Shown here one piece after another: positions 1 through 7,631 of a stretch of DNA of 64,000 nucleotides. The stretch comes from CAVQJU01 sp963729215. GTDB lineage: Bacteria; Acidobacteriota; Vicinamibacteria; Vicinamibacterales; CAVVIG01. Both the position numbers and the translations under genes were made by a program. The notes under the pieces are model-generated. The model saw nothing but the letters and a program-made list of their open reading frames with translations. It made no database searches and was not told the origin of the DNA. The stretch lies in contig CAVSND010000027.1 of assembly GCA_963729215.1 (NCBI GenBank), forward strand, positions 186,001 through 250,000, in the 5' to 3' direction. The stretch's first letter is position 1; each line of letters begins with the position of its first letter.

Positions 1-400
1 GTGCCAGCATTTGCTTAGCGGTGCTGTCAAAGGCTCGCTGCCGCTCGTCCTCCGTGCCAACTGCCGCCGCGGGATCTTCGTAGCTCCAGTGAATGCGCTC
101 CGGGTCGCCGGGGAACACAGGGCATGTCTCTGCCGCTCTGTCGCAGACTGTGATGACGTAGTCGAAATCCCTGTCGAGAAACCGGTCGAGCCGCTTGGGA
201 TGCTGTCCCGCCATGTCGAGATTCAAGAGCGTCCGCACAGCCTGCCGGGCCATCGGATGGATCTCCACCTGCGGCTCGGTGCCGGCGCTCGCGACCTCGA
301 TGCGGTCATGGGAGAGCGCGCGCAGAATCGCTTCCGCCATCTGTGAACGGGCCGAGTTTCCAGTGCAGAGGAAGAGCACACTGAGGCGTTGTTCGTTCAT
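1..400 (-). CDS. arsC: Arsenate reductase, low-molecular-weight phosphatase type (3' end outside window)
   Basis: Reduces arsenate to arsenite in the cytoplasm. The protein starts MNEQRLSVLFLCTGNSARS, giving the P-loop C-X5-R (Cys12 to Arg18) of the low-molecular-weight tyrosine-phosphatase fold. Two further cysteines lie in VITVCDRAAETCPVFPG, the spacing used by thioredoxin-coupled ArsC enzymes for the disulfide relay. The gene runs off the left edge after about 133 codons, close to the family's full length, so only a short C-terminal piece is missing. Its ATG overlaps the aquaporin stop by four bases (ATGA), so the two are probably translationally coupled. Last visible gene of the arsR-arsM-aquaporin-arsC operon. 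Confidence 0.9.
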   Translation of the reverse strand, partial: MNEQRLSVLFLCTGNSARSQMAEAILRALSHDRIEVASAGTEPQVEIHPMARQAVRTLLNLDMAGQHPKRLDRFLDRDFDYVITVCDRAAETCPVFPGDPERIHWSYEDPAAAVGTEDERQRAFDSTAKQMLA

Positions 401-1095
401 CGTAAAACTCCTGCCCGCTCGCCGGGCGTCATCGTCGCCGGTGTTCGTCGCATCAGCCAGCGAAAGAGCGCGGTCGCCAGCGCTGCGCCGGCTGCCTGAG
501 CCAGGACAAACGCGGGCACATCGACCGGGCGAATGCCCGCGAACGAATCTGTCATGGCCCGGGCCAGCGTGACGGCCGGGTTTGCGAAGGATGTCGAAGC
601 CGTGAACCAGTAGGCGGACGTGATGTAGGCGCCCACCGCGAACGGAACGGCCGCGGGCCGTGTGCGCGAACAACTCCAGATGATCGAAAGGAGGCCGAAC
701 GTCGCGACGACCTCGCTGAGCACTTGCCCTCCTCCCGTCCGAACGTGCTGCGAGAAGCGGAAGGCGGGCTCTCCGAACATCAGGTTGGCGAGCCCCACGC
801 CAATCAATGCCCCACCGACTTGTGCGCCGACGTAGAAGGCCGCATCCGACCACGACAGCCCACCTTGAGATGCGTCAGCGAGCGACACGGCGGGATTGAA
901 GTGCGCGCCCGAGATGGGACCGAACGTCAGGATGAGCGCCACCAGTGCCGCGCCCGTGGCGAGCGTATTGGCCAGAAGCGCAATCGCGACGTTCCCGCCA
1001 GCCAGACGTTCACCCATGATGCCGGAGCCGACGACGGCCGCGAGGAGCAACGCCGTGCCCGTCGCCTCGGCGGTGAGGCGGCGCGCGAGCGTCAT
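397..1095 (-). CDS. Aquaporin/MIP-family channel in ars operon (AqpS-like)
   Basis: Polytopic membrane channel of the MIP family, 232 residues. Both hallmark half-helix motifs are present: NPA in GAHFNPAV (about residue 67) and NPA in SFANPAVT (about residue 172), in hydrophobic, glycine-rich surroundings. I chose the ATG at 1095 rather than the upstream in-frame start at 1104 because it overlaps the arsM stop as ATGA, matching the coupling to arsC downstream. In a rhizobial ars operon the aquaporin AqpS passes arsenite out down its gradient after arsenate reduction. The same role is inferred here, since no ArsB or Acr3 pump is visible, although one could lie just outside the window. Plain water or glycerol transport is the alternative. 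Confidence 0.87.
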   Translation of the reverse strand: MTLARRLTAEATGTALLLAAVVGSGIMGERLAGGNVAIALLANTLATGAALVALILTFGPISGAHFNPAVSLADASQGGLSWSDAAFYVGAQVGGALIGVGLANLMFGEPAFRFSQHVRTGGGQVLSEVVATFGLLSIIWSCSRTRPAAVPFAVGAYITSAYWFTASTSFANPAVTLARAMTDSFAGIRPVDVPAFVLAQAAGAALATALFRWLMRRTPATMTPGERAGVLR

Positions 1096-1928
1096 GCGCA
1101 GCAACCCGGCGCGCAGCAGGCTGGCGGCTTCACAGCCCGGACAAAGGCGCTCATGAACGTGTTCTCCATCTGCGAGGCCACCGCGTCAACGTCTATGCCG
1201 TGACCGGAGAGAAACGCCCGCGCGTCTTCAACCTTGTAGATGCGCGTGGGTTCAATCTCGACCTGTTCGAACCCCGCTCCCGCCAGCTTGTCGGCGTACT
1301 CCGAGTCCCGTAGGGCTCCGGCAACGCAGCCCACCCAGAGAAGCATGTTGCGTCGCACCTCGGCTGGAACGTCGCCTCGCGTCACCACGTCGGACACGGC
1401 GAATCGGCCACCGGGTTTCAGCACCCGGAACGCTTCCCGCATCACCTGGTCCTTATTGGCAGAGAGGTTGATGACGCAGTTGGAAATCACGACATCCACC
1501 GAGTTGTCCGGCAAGGGAATGTGTTCGATCTCGCCCTTCAGGAACTCCACGTTCGAGAGACCGGCCTTGCGTTGGTTCTCTCGTGCGAGTGCCAGCATCT
1601 CGTCCGTCATGTCGAGGCCGTAAGCCTTGCCGGTGGGGCCGACGCGGCGGGCGGACAACAGCACATCGATGCCGCCGCCGGAGCCAAGGTCGAGGACCGT
1701 TTCCCCGGGTCGGAGTGCCGCCAGGGCGGTCGGATTGCCACACCCGAGCGAGGCCAGGACGGCGTCCTCGGGCAGCCCGGTGACCTGCGCCGCGTCATAC
1801 AGGTTCGACGTGATGGGGTCGCAGCATGCGTCGGCCGTCGCCGACGGGCCGCAGCACGAACTGCCTCCGCTCGTCACCCGGCGTGCCGCCTCGCCGTATT
1901 TCTCTCTCACGATGTCCTGGACGTTCAT
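1092..1928 (-). CDS. arsM: Arsenite methyltransferase ArsM
   Basis: SAM-dependent methylation of arsenite to methylated, partly volatile species. The 278-residue protein has the SAM motif VLDLGSGGGIDVL (about residues 78-90) and the three cysteines that bind As(III) in ArsM enzymes: Cys63 (LGCGNP), Cys151 (SNCVINL) and Cys201 (WVGCVAG). Extra vicinal cysteines occur at the N-terminus (SSCCGPS, ACCD) and at the very C-terminus (PACCAPGCCA), plausible additional arsenic-binding pairs. It lies 9 bases downstream of arsR and overlaps the aquaporin by four bases. Length and motifs fit the family well. Confidence 0.95.
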   Translation of the reverse strand: MNVQDIVREKYGEAARRVTSGGSSCCGPSATADACCDPITSNLYDAAQVTGLPEDAVLASLGCGNPTALAALRPGETVLDLGSGGGIDVLLSARRVGPTGKAYGLDMTDEMLALARENQRKAGLSNVEFLKGEIEHIPLPDNSVDVVISNCVINLSANKDQVMREAFRVLKPGGRFAVSDVVTRGDVPAEVRRNMLLWVGCVAGALRDSEYADKLAGAGFEQVEIEPTRIYKVEDARAFLSGHGIDVDAVASQMENTFMSAFVRAVKPPACCAPGCCA

Positions 1929-1937
1929 CGCGCGCTC

Positions 1938-2273
1938 CTAGCGGCAGCAGACAATTTTTTCGGGTGCAATGGCTTTGTTTCGCGTGCAGCATTCGGCGTA
2001 GAGAAACCCCAGGAGCTCCTGCAGCGCGCCCGTGTTCGCCGTGTAATGCAGAAAGGTGCCGTTGCGACGCACCTCCACGAGGCTTTCGTGCCTGAGCTTC
2101 TCGAGGTGGTGCGAGAGGGTCGAGGCTGGAATGCCCAGGTCGTCGGCGATTTCGCCGACCACCATGCCCTCGGGGTGAGCCGACAGCAGCAGGCGGAGAA
2201 TCCGCAGCCGGGCCTCCGTGCCCATCGCCGAAAACATGTCCGCGAACCGCACGACCTCGTCTGGTTTCTGCAT
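1938..2273 (-). CDS. arsR: ArsR-family arsenical-responsive repressor
   Basis: Winged-helix ArsR/SmtB repressor of 111 residues, first gene of the ars operon. The helix-turn-helix lies around LGIPASTLSHHLEKL (residues 46-60). The classic ELCVCDL metal site in the recognition-helix region is absent. Instead there are vicinal cysteines Cys95-Cys96 (YAECCTRNK) and Cys109-Cys110 (KIVCCR) at the C-terminus, resembling the Acidithiobacillus ferrooxidans-type ArsR that senses As(III) through C-terminal cysteines. A candidate operator sits just upstream of its start, so autoregulation is likely (inference). Confidence 0.93.
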   Translation of the reverse strand: MQKPDEVVRFADMFSAMGTEARLRILRLLLSAHPEGMVVGEIADDLGIPASTLSHHLEKLRHESLVEVRRNGTFLHYTANTGALQELLGFLYAECCTRNKAIAPEKIVCCR

Positions 2274-2291
2274 GACGGCCTCAGATTCTGT

Positions 2292-2322
2292 ATTTCTACA
2301 ATAATCGAAATAGTGATGTCAA
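2292..2322 (-). promoter_or_regulatory. Candidate arsR promoter with overlapping operator
   Basis: Read on the minus strand, TTGACA (2322-2317) is a perfect -35 box. About 16 bases further is a weak -10 (TGTAGA, 2300-2295). Between and across them, ATTTC at 2292-2296 and GAAAT at 2307-2311 form a 5-bp inverted repeat with a 10-base centre, in the AT-rich patch typical of ArsR operators. Located 19-49 bases upstream of the arsR start. No footprint evidence. Confidence 0.5.
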
Positions 2323-2382
2323 GGGACACTGCACGCTGATCCAGCTTGGGCAGGGGCCGCAGGGGGCCCTGGCCATACCGCA

Positions 2383-2388
2383 TATAAT
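2383..2388 (+). promoter_or_regulatory. Possible -10 box for the O-demethylase gene
   Basis: A perfect TATAAT lies 72 bases upstream of the chosen start of the LigM/DesA-like gene, in the divergent gap between arsR and that gene. No convincing -35 element is seen at the right distance, so support is modest. Confidence 0.3.
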
Positions 2389-2460
2389 GAGGACCTTTGT
2401 TCGATCGAAAACAGACGTTCATACATGACGACGACATTGACATCATCAACAGGGGAACAC

Positions 2461-3843
2461 ATGACCGTAGCCGTGGCCTTCCGGAATCTCGAGGAGGCGA
2501 TCCAAGCCGCAGGAAATCCCGTGGACCTGCTGCGCAATTCGCAGATCGGGCCCTATGCGTTTCCCGTGGTGCCCTCGGAGTTCACGAACTGGAGAGATGA
2601 ACAGGCGTCCTGGCGGACGACCTGCGCGCTGTTCGACCAGTCCCACCACATGACGGACCTCTATATCGAGGGTCCCGACGCGCTCAAGGTGCTCTCCGAC
2701 CTCGGCGTGAACAGCTTTGCCACGTTCAAGGTGAATCAGGCCAAGCAGTTCGTGGCCTGTAACCACGACGGCTACGTCATCGGCGACGCGATATTGTTTT
2801 ATCTGGACGCCAACAAGCTGAGCCTGGTCGGTCGTCCCTCGTCTCTGAACTGGGTGCAGTACCACATCGAAAGCGGCCGCTACAAGGCGACGGCCGAGCG
2901 CGACGAGCGCTCTGCGGTCAACAAGGGCACCCGCAAGTTCTTCAGATACCAGGTGCAGGGCCCGCACGCGCTCAAGGTCATGGAGAAAGTCCTGGGCAAG
3001 CCCGCTCCGGACATCAAGTTCTTCAACATGAGCGTGATCTCGATCGCCGGCCACGACGTTCACGCGTTGCGCCATGGCATGGTCGGACAACCCGGGTGGG
3101 AAATCTTCGGCCGCTGGGAACACGGCGAGGCTGTTCGCGACGCGATCGTGCAGGCGGGCCAGGAGTTTGGGATTCGCCGAGTCGGCGCGAGGACGTATCC
3201 GACGAGCTGCCTCGAGTCCGGCTGGATTCCCTCGCCGCTGCCGGCGGTGTATACCGGCGCCGAGATGAAGCCATATCGCGAGTGGCTGGCCGGGAAGAGC
3301 TACGAGGCGATGGCGTCGCTCGGCGGCAGTTTCTACTCGAACGACATTCGCGACTACTATCTGACGCCGTACGATCTGGGCTACGGGCCGTTCGTGAAGT
3401 TCGACCACGACTTCATCGGCCGGCAGGCGCTCGAGAAGATGGCGGCCAGCCCCCGGCGCAAGAAGGTCACGCTCGTCTGGAACGGCGAGGATGTCGCGCG
3501 GGTCTTTGGCTCGCTGTTTGGCGACGGCAAGATCGCGAAGTACATCGACCTGCCATTGGCGAACTACGCCACGCTGCCGTACGACAAGGTGCTCAAAGGT
3601 GGCAAGACGGTGGGCGTCTCCACTTACACCGGCTACACCTACAATGAACGCGCGATCGTGTCACTGGCCGTTGTCGACGTCGAGCAGAGCGAGCCGGGCA
3701 CGCAGGTGTCGGTGATGTGGGGCGAAGAGGGCGGCGGATCGCCGAAGCCGACCGTCGAGCGCCACGTTCAGGCCGAGATCCGCGCGACCGTGGCGCCGGT
3801 CCCGATCTCGGATGTGGCCCGCGTCGGATACAGGCCGAAATAG
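2461..3843 (+). CDS. Tetrahydrofolate-dependent aryl O-demethylase, LigM/DesA-like (GcvT fold)
   Basis: GcvT-fold aminomethyltransferase-type protein of 460 residues. From memory of the Sphingobium vanillate/syringate demethylases LigM and DesA, the similarity is full length and includes LLRNSQIG, FDQSHHM, LESGWIPSPLP and GYGPFVKFDHDFIGR, so a role in moving a methyl group from a methoxylated aromatic acid to tetrahydrofolate is likely. An upstream in-frame ATG at 2425 exists, but 2461 is preceded by AGGGG at good spacing and matches the family N-terminus. Two cupins and a molybdoenzyme follow, compatible with aromatic catabolism. Substrate is unproven; a different methyl donor is possible. 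Confidence 0.82.
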   Translation: MTVAVAFRNLEEAIQAAGNPVDLLRNSQIGPYAFPVVPSEFTNWRDEQASWRTTCALFDQSHHMTDLYIEGPDALKVLSDLGVNSFATFKVNQAKQFVACNHDGYVIGDAILFYLDANKLSLVGRPSSLNWVQYHIESGRYKATAERDERSAVNKGTRKFFRYQVQGPHALKVMEKVLGKPAPDIKFFNMSVISIAGHDVHALRHGMVGQPGWEIFGRWEHGEAVRDAIVQAGQEFGIRRVGARTYPTSCLESGWIPSPLPAVYTGAEMKPYREWLAGKSYEAMASLGGSFYSNDIRDYYLTPYDLGYGPFVKFDHDFIGRQALEKMAASPRRKKVTLVWNGEDVARVFGSLFGDGKIAKYIDLPLANYATLPYDKVLKGGKTVGVSTYTGYTYNERAIVSLAVVDVEQSEPGTQVSVMWGEEGGGSPKPTVERHVQAEIRATVAPVPISDVARVGYRPK

Positions 3844-3886
3844 GCACGAGCTACGAGCTACGAGCCACGAGCCACGAGATACGGGA
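3844..3886. repeat. Short-period array, ACGAGCC type (7 nt)
   Basis: Degenerate tandem copies of ACGAGCC/ACGAGCT fill the gap between the O-demethylase stop and the cupin ribosome-binding site. This is one orientation of the GGCTCGT family also seen at 6.9, 33.0, 35.6, 41.3 and 57.8 kb. Confidence 0.8.
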
Positions 3887-3893
3887 GACCAGA

Positions 3894-4307
3894 ATGGCTT
3901 ATATCTTTCACAAGGATCAGTTGCCCCGCCTCGAGGGCGCGAGCGGCGGTCGGGTGCGCACCTTCTTCGTGAACAAGGAACTCACGAACATCGACGACAT
4001 GCTGGCCGGCGTGATGACGTACACGAAGGGCACGGCATCGCCGTTTCACTACCATGAAGTGTGCGAGCATTTCTATTTCATCATCGAAGGGGAAGCCCAG
4101 GTGGAAACGCCGGAAGGCATTCAGCCGGTCGGCCCGGGCATGATGACGTTCATCCCCGCCGAGCAGAAGCATCGGCTGCGCGCGCTCACGCCGCTCTTCT
4201 ATTTCGAATTCCAGGCCCCGAATCGCTTCAAGACCCACATCCTCGAAGGCACGCCGGAGGATTTGAAGTGGAATCGCGTGGACGGCGGCACCTGGGTGCA
4301 GACGTAG
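3894..4307 (+). CDS. Cupin-domain protein
   Basis: Small single-cupin protein of 137 residues. The metal-binding cupin motif 1 is visible as PFHYHEVCEHFYFIIEGE (about residues 46-63, with His, His and Glu ligands), and motif 2 is around PGMMTFIPAEQKHRLRA (about 82-98). It may be a small dioxygenase, isomerase or binding protein acting on an aromatic intermediate; the exact reaction cannot be read from the sequence. The start is supported by GGGAG just upstream. Its TAG stop falls inside the GTAG head of a REP-like hairpin. Confidence 0.8.
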   Translation: MAYIFHKDQLPRLEGASGGRVRTFFVNKELTNIDDMLAGVMTYTKGTASPFHYHEVCEHFYFIIEGEAQVETPEGIQPVGPGMMTFIPAEQKHRLRALTPLFYFEFQAPNRFKTHILEGTPEDLKWNRVDGGTWVQT

Positions 4308-4326
4308 CGTCCGGCTTCAGCCGGAC
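4304..4326 (+). repeat. REP-like hairpin with GTAG head
   Basis: GTAGC head followed by a 7-bp stem GTCCGGC/GCCGGAC around a TTCA loop. The TAG of the head (4305-4307) is the stop codon of the upstream cupin gene. Related elements lie at 5.9, 14.3, 17.5 and 25.2 kb with compensatory stem changes. Confidence 0.75.
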
Positions 4327-4335
4327 GGAGAAACC

Positions 4336-4683
4336 ATGGCGAACACATATATCGACACGAACAAGCTGCCTCACACCAAGACGCCGGGTTCAGGCGAATT
4401 CGTCGAGGTCCTCAACAACGCCCTGTGCGGCGCGAAGAATGTCGTCGGGACGCTGCGATGGTTGTCGAGCGGCGAGAAGTACGACGCGTCGTGTGATGCC
4501 CGCACCAATCAGTTGTTGTATTTGATGGAAGGCGAGGGCACCATCACGCTGAACGCGAAAGAGCACGACGTGGGCAAGGGCCACGGGATCTACCTGGGAC
4601 CCTCGGAGTCGGCGAGCATCGCGCAGCGGGGCACCGCCCCGCTCAAACTCTTCCAGTTGGTGGTACCAAAACAGGGAGCGTGA
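4336..4683 (+). CDS. Second small cupin-fold protein
   Basis: 115-residue cupin-like protein with a beta-barrel pattern (LLYLMEGEGTITLNAKEHDVG, then HGIYLGPSES) but without the clear H-X-H pair of the preceding cupin, so it may not bind metal in the usual way. It lies between the metal-binding cupin and the sulfite-oxidase-like gene, whose ATG follows its stop after one base; they are probably cotranscribed. No specific function recognised. Confidence 0.7.
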   Translation: MANTYIDTNKLPHTKTPGSGEFVEVLNNALCGAKNVVGTLRWLSSGEKYDASCDARTNQLLYLMEGEGTITLNAKEHDVGKGHGIYLGPSESASIAQRGTAPLKLFQLVVPKQGA

Positions 4684-4684
4684 C

Positions 4685-5857
4685 ATGGGGTCAGCAAAGA
4701 ACGTCACCAGCCGTCGCACGGTGCTCAGGAGCGGCCTGGCCGCCGCGGGACTCGGCCTTCTGGGCCTCCCCGAATGGACGATGCCCGCGCTCGCGCAAGG
4801 CGAGACGGTCGTGCCCTTCACGGACATCCCGGCGAACTTCGCCACGAACCCGAGCGAGGTGGTTCGCGTGCTCGACATCCGCACCATCGCGGGAGCGCTG
4901 ACGCCGAAGGATCAGTTCTTCACGACGCAGCACTACGGGCACCCCACGATTGATCCCGCGGCGTTCCGCCTGAAGGTTTCGGGCCTGGTCGATCGCCCGA
5001 AGTCGCTCTCGCTGGACGAGTTGAAGGCCATGGGCAAGGAAGAGGTCGTCGCCGGATTCGAATGCTCGGGCAACGGCCGCGGACGGGTCCAGGGCTTCGC
5101 GAGCAACGGCCGGTGGACCGGTGTCCCGCTTCGCAAAGTCCTCAAGGAGGCCGGTCTCAAGGACGATGGTTACGAAGTGGTGTTCTTCGGCGCGGATCAC
5201 GGCGAGGAAGAGACGGAGTTCCGCCAGCAGAAGATCAAGCTCGACCAGACGTTCGGCCGCAGCATGCCGCGCGAACACGCGCTCAGCTCCGACCCGCTCG
5301 TGGCTTACGCGATGAACGGCGAGCCGCTGACGAAGCACCAGGGCGCGCCGCTGCGTCTCGTCGTGCCCGGGTGGTACGGCGTCGCCAACGTCAAATGGCT
5401 CTCGCGCATTCACGTTCAGCGCGACGCGTTCCTCGGCAAGTTCCAGTCGCGCTGGTACCGCACGATGCACGAGGAAAAGATCGACGGCGAGACGGTGTGG
5501 AACGAGACCGCCGTAACGCACATGCGTCTCAAGTCGGTTGTCGCACGCGTGTCGAAAGCAGGCAGCGAGTACAAGGTGACCGGGTTCGTGCTGAACGATG
5601 GCACGCCCGTGAAGTCCGTCGAAGTCAAAGTCGACAACGGTCCCTGGGGGGTCGCGGCTGTCGACTACTCGAATGGCAGGTTTTCGTGGAAGCTGTTTAC
5701 CTACACGTGGAAGGACGCGACGCCGGGTGAACACACGATCGTCTCGCGCGCGACGGACGCCCACGGGTACGTCCAGCCCGAGACAGCCGACCTGGCGAGC
5801 AAGAAGACGTTCCTCGAGGACAACAGCCAGTTCCCCCGGAAGCTGACGATCGCCTGA
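4685..5857 (+). CDS. Tat-exported sulfite-oxidase-family molybdopterin oxidoreductase
   Basis: Periplasmic molybdenum enzyme of 390 residues. It begins with a twin-arginine signal (SRRTVLRSGLAAAGLGLLGL, ending near ALAQG). The molybdopterin-binding cysteine is Cys127 in GFECSGNGRG, and an immunoglobulin-like Mo-cofactor dimerisation domain follows (residues about 270-385, TPVKSVEVKVDNGPW). The domain order matches bacterial sulfite dehydrogenase (SoxC/SorA-like) proteins. No cytochrome or heme subunit gene is adjacent, so the electron acceptor is unknown, and substrates other than sulfite are possible. It follows the cupin genes directly. Confidence 0.87.
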   Translation: MGSAKNVTSRRTVLRSGLAAAGLGLLGLPEWTMPALAQGETVVPFTDIPANFATNPSEVVRVLDIRTIAGALTPKDQFFTTQHYGHPTIDPAAFRLKVSGLVDRPKSLSLDELKAMGKEEVVAGFECSGNGRGRVQGFASNGRWTGVPLRKVLKEAGLKDDGYEVVFFGADHGEEETEFRQQKIKLDQTFGRSMPREHALSSDPLVAYAMNGEPLTKHQGAPLRLVVPGWYGVANVKWLSRIHVQRDAFLGKFQSRWYRTMHEEKIDGETVWNETAVTHMRLKSVVARVSKAGSEYKVTGFVLNDGTPVKSVEVKVDNGPWGVAAVDYSNGRFSWKLFTYTWKDATPGEHTIVSRATDAHGYVQPETADLASKKTFLEDNSQFPRKLTIA

Positions 5858-5873
5858 TTCTCTCCGCGCTCGC

Positions 5874-5947
5874 GTCCAGCTGAAGCTGGACGCTACGGTT
5901 TTGACGTCTCGTGCGCGTCCGGCCGTAGCGTCCGGCTTTAGCCGGAC
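5874..5947. repeat. REP-like inverted pair between convergent genes
   Basis: Two hairpins facing each other: GTCCAGC-TGAA-GCTGGAC then GCTACG (5874-5897), and GTAGC then GTCCGGC-TTTA-GCCGGAC (5925-5947). The GTAG heads point inwards. It occupies the convergent junction between the molybdoenzyme and the ATP-grasp gene and may act as a bidirectional terminator (inference). Confidence 0.75.
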
Positions 5948-5948
5948 G

Positions 5949-6908
5949 TCAGCGCGCCGCCGTTCTTTCCTGCCGGACCTGCCGTTCGAGAAAATCGACC
6001 ACGCGCTCGAAGGGATCGAAGCCGAAGGCCGCGGCGACCGACGGGCGAAGGTTCGAATTGGCGTTGATGTCGTAGAACACGCGCCGGCCCTCGATACTCT
6101 CCAGATACTCGATGCCGCCGACATCGAGCTTTGCCGCCCGCACGATCCGCATGGCGGTGTCGACTGCGTCGCGCGGTACTTCCGGGTACGCCGAGAACTC
6201 GACAGGCGGGCCGACCGGCGCCTCGACCACGCACGCGCCTTCCCCGTCATCAGGGTTACAGACCGGAGAAGGGCAGAGGTTGAAGCGTCCATGCGCTTTG
6301 ACTCGCATCGCGTAGAGGAGCTCGCCGCCCAGAAACTCGAGCCGGACGATGCCCTGGTCGGGGTCGTGGGGGATGAATTCCTGGAGCAGGAAGAGATTGT
6401 CGGGCTGCCAGATCGCCGGATCGCGCGCGAAAATCTCTTCAATCTGGGACAGCGAGTCGACGACCTGAATCCGCGCGCCGCTTCCACCCTGATCGGGTTT
6501 GAGCAGGGCGGGCCAGGTGATTTCGCCGGCGCGGCCGTGAAGAGCGCCGACGTCATTGAACGTGATCGAGCGCGGACAATCGATGCCGAGCTGGTGGAGA
6601 AGCGTGGCCTGAGCGCTCTTGCTCAACTCGAGCGCGAACACCTCCGCGCCATTCAGGACGCGCGCGCCCATCAGCTCGAGCGATCGCATGAAGGCCAGTG
6701 CCAGCGGGACCGCGCGGGTATGACCGCGCAGATACGCGCTGGGGCTGGCCTGATTGAAGTACAGCGGAGCGAGCGGGGGATCGACGTTCGTGAACGCCGC
6801 GCGCGACACGTCAACGGCCTCGAATGAAATACCCCGGCGCGTCAGCGCCGCGAACAGCGGCTTCTGCCACTCGGGATGCTCGTACAGCACGACCAGGTCT
6901 GGGCGCAT
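5949..6908 (-). CDS. ATP-grasp (RimK-like) ligase-type protein
   Basis: 319-residue ATP-grasp protein. The central ATP-binding region includes PALLKPDQGGSGARI (about residues 132-146) and LFLLQEFIPHD (about 171-181), and the metal/ATP end motif is VFYDINANSNLRPS (about 277-290). Overall layout resembles RimK/GshB-like ligases that join a carboxylate to an amine or thiol. The acceptor is not evident and no obvious pathway partner flanks it. It probably shares a transcript with the DsrE-like gene upstream on the minus strand, separated by a GGCTCGT-type repeat array. Confidence 0.78.
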   Translation of the reverse strand: MRPDLVVLYEHPEWQKPLFAALTRRGISFEAVDVSRAAFTNVDPPLAPLYFNQASPSAYLRGHTRAVPLALAFMRSLELMGARVLNGAEVFALELSKSAQATLLHQLGIDCPRSITFNDVGALHGRAGEITWPALLKPDQGGSGARIQVVDSLSQIEEIFARDPAIWQPDNLFLLQEFIPHDPDQGIVRLEFLGGELLYAMRVKAHGRFNLCPSPVCNPDDGEGACVVEAPVGPPVEFSAYPEVPRDAVDTAMRIVRAAKLDVGGIEYLESIEGRRVFYDINANSNLRPSVAAAFGFDPFERVVDFLERQVRQERTAAR

Positions 6909-6911
6909 ACT

Positions 6912-6991
6912 CTTTCGTGGCTCGTGGCTCGTGGCTCGTGGCTCGTGGCTCGTGACTCGTGGCTCGTTCCGTTCTACGTTCTACGTTTTCA
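6912..6991. repeat. Short-period arrays, GGCTCGT then CGTTCTA units (7 nt)
   Basis: About seven near-perfect GGCTCGT units (6912-6966), then CGTTCTA units (6967-6991). On the minus strand the latter reads CGTAGAA, and the TAG stop of the DsrE-like gene (6983-6981) lies inside it. Confidence 0.8.
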
Positions 6992-7619
6992 TGTAAGTGA
7001 ACCCGTGCTCCTGCGCGATGCCGATGGCCATCACGTGCGAGGGCACGAGATGCACACCCGGATTCAGACCGGCAACCAGGTCGGCGCGAACGTCCGCGAC
7101 GGGCGTCCCTGTCGCCTGCGCCAGCTGCTGCGCTACAAGGCCGAGCGCAACATTGCACTGCCAGAACACGGTGCCCCTGGCCTGCATCGCCTTGACGCTG
7201 ATGTCGCCGTCGCTCAGGAAGATGTTTCGCACGGAGGGCTGTTTCGTCGCCGGATCGGCGATCTTGTACCGTTCGCCGATCTTGTACTTCAGCCAGAGCG
7301 CGTCGGACAGATTGATGGCGATCGAGCGTGAAATCCCGACGGCGGTGTTGACGTCCGGCGACTGCAGGGCGAATACGTCGCGGTAGGTGTCGAGGTAGTT
7401 TTTCACGAACCGCAGCGGGCGCGGATCCTCACCCAGGTCCCACGTGCCGTAGTCGTACATCTGCTTGTGCCGGCCCTTGAGCGCGTCAAACCAGCTGAGA
7501 TCCCACTGGCCGCTTGCGGCCGGCGGGGCCGCAGGCGGCGGGGCCTGCGCGTCAAGCGCGGCCATGCCCGCGAACGAGGCGAGGACGGTGACGAATGAGC
7601 GGCGATTTTGTGTAGCCAT
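6981..7619 (-). CDS. DsrE-like secreted protein
   Basis: 212-residue protein with a probable twin-arginine-type leader (NRRSFVTVLASFAGMAALDAQ), so likely periplasmic. The C-terminal half resembles DsrE/DsrF-fold sulfur-relay-like proteins: a buried strand and helix GTVFWQCNVALGLVAQQLAQ (about residues 149-168) and the typical end GVHLVPSHVMAIGIAQEHG. One conserved-looking cysteine is present (WQC). Exported DsrE-like proteins are common but uncharacterised. The stop codon is supplied by the adjacent repeat. Confidence 0.65.
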   Translation of the reverse strand: MATQNRRSFVTVLASFAGMAALDAQAPPPAAPPAASGQWDLSWFDALKGRHKQMYDYGTWDLGEDPRPLRFVKNYLDTYRDVFALQSPDVNTAVGISRSIAINLSDALWLKYKIGERYKIADPATKQPSVRNIFLSDGDISVKAMQARGTVFWQCNVALGLVAQQLAQATGTPVADVRADLVAGLNPGVHLVPSHVMAIGIAQEHGFTYMKT

Positions 7620-7631
7620 GGTGCCGCTACT

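Noticed and set aside
397..1095. ArsB or Acr3 arsenite pump
   Set aside because: Two NPA motifs and about six hydrophobic segments identify a MIP-family channel, not a pump.
2461..3843. Glycine-cleavage T protein (GcvT)
   Set aside because: The fold is shared, but length and many motifs match LigM/DesA-type demethylases, and no gcvH or gcvP genes are near.
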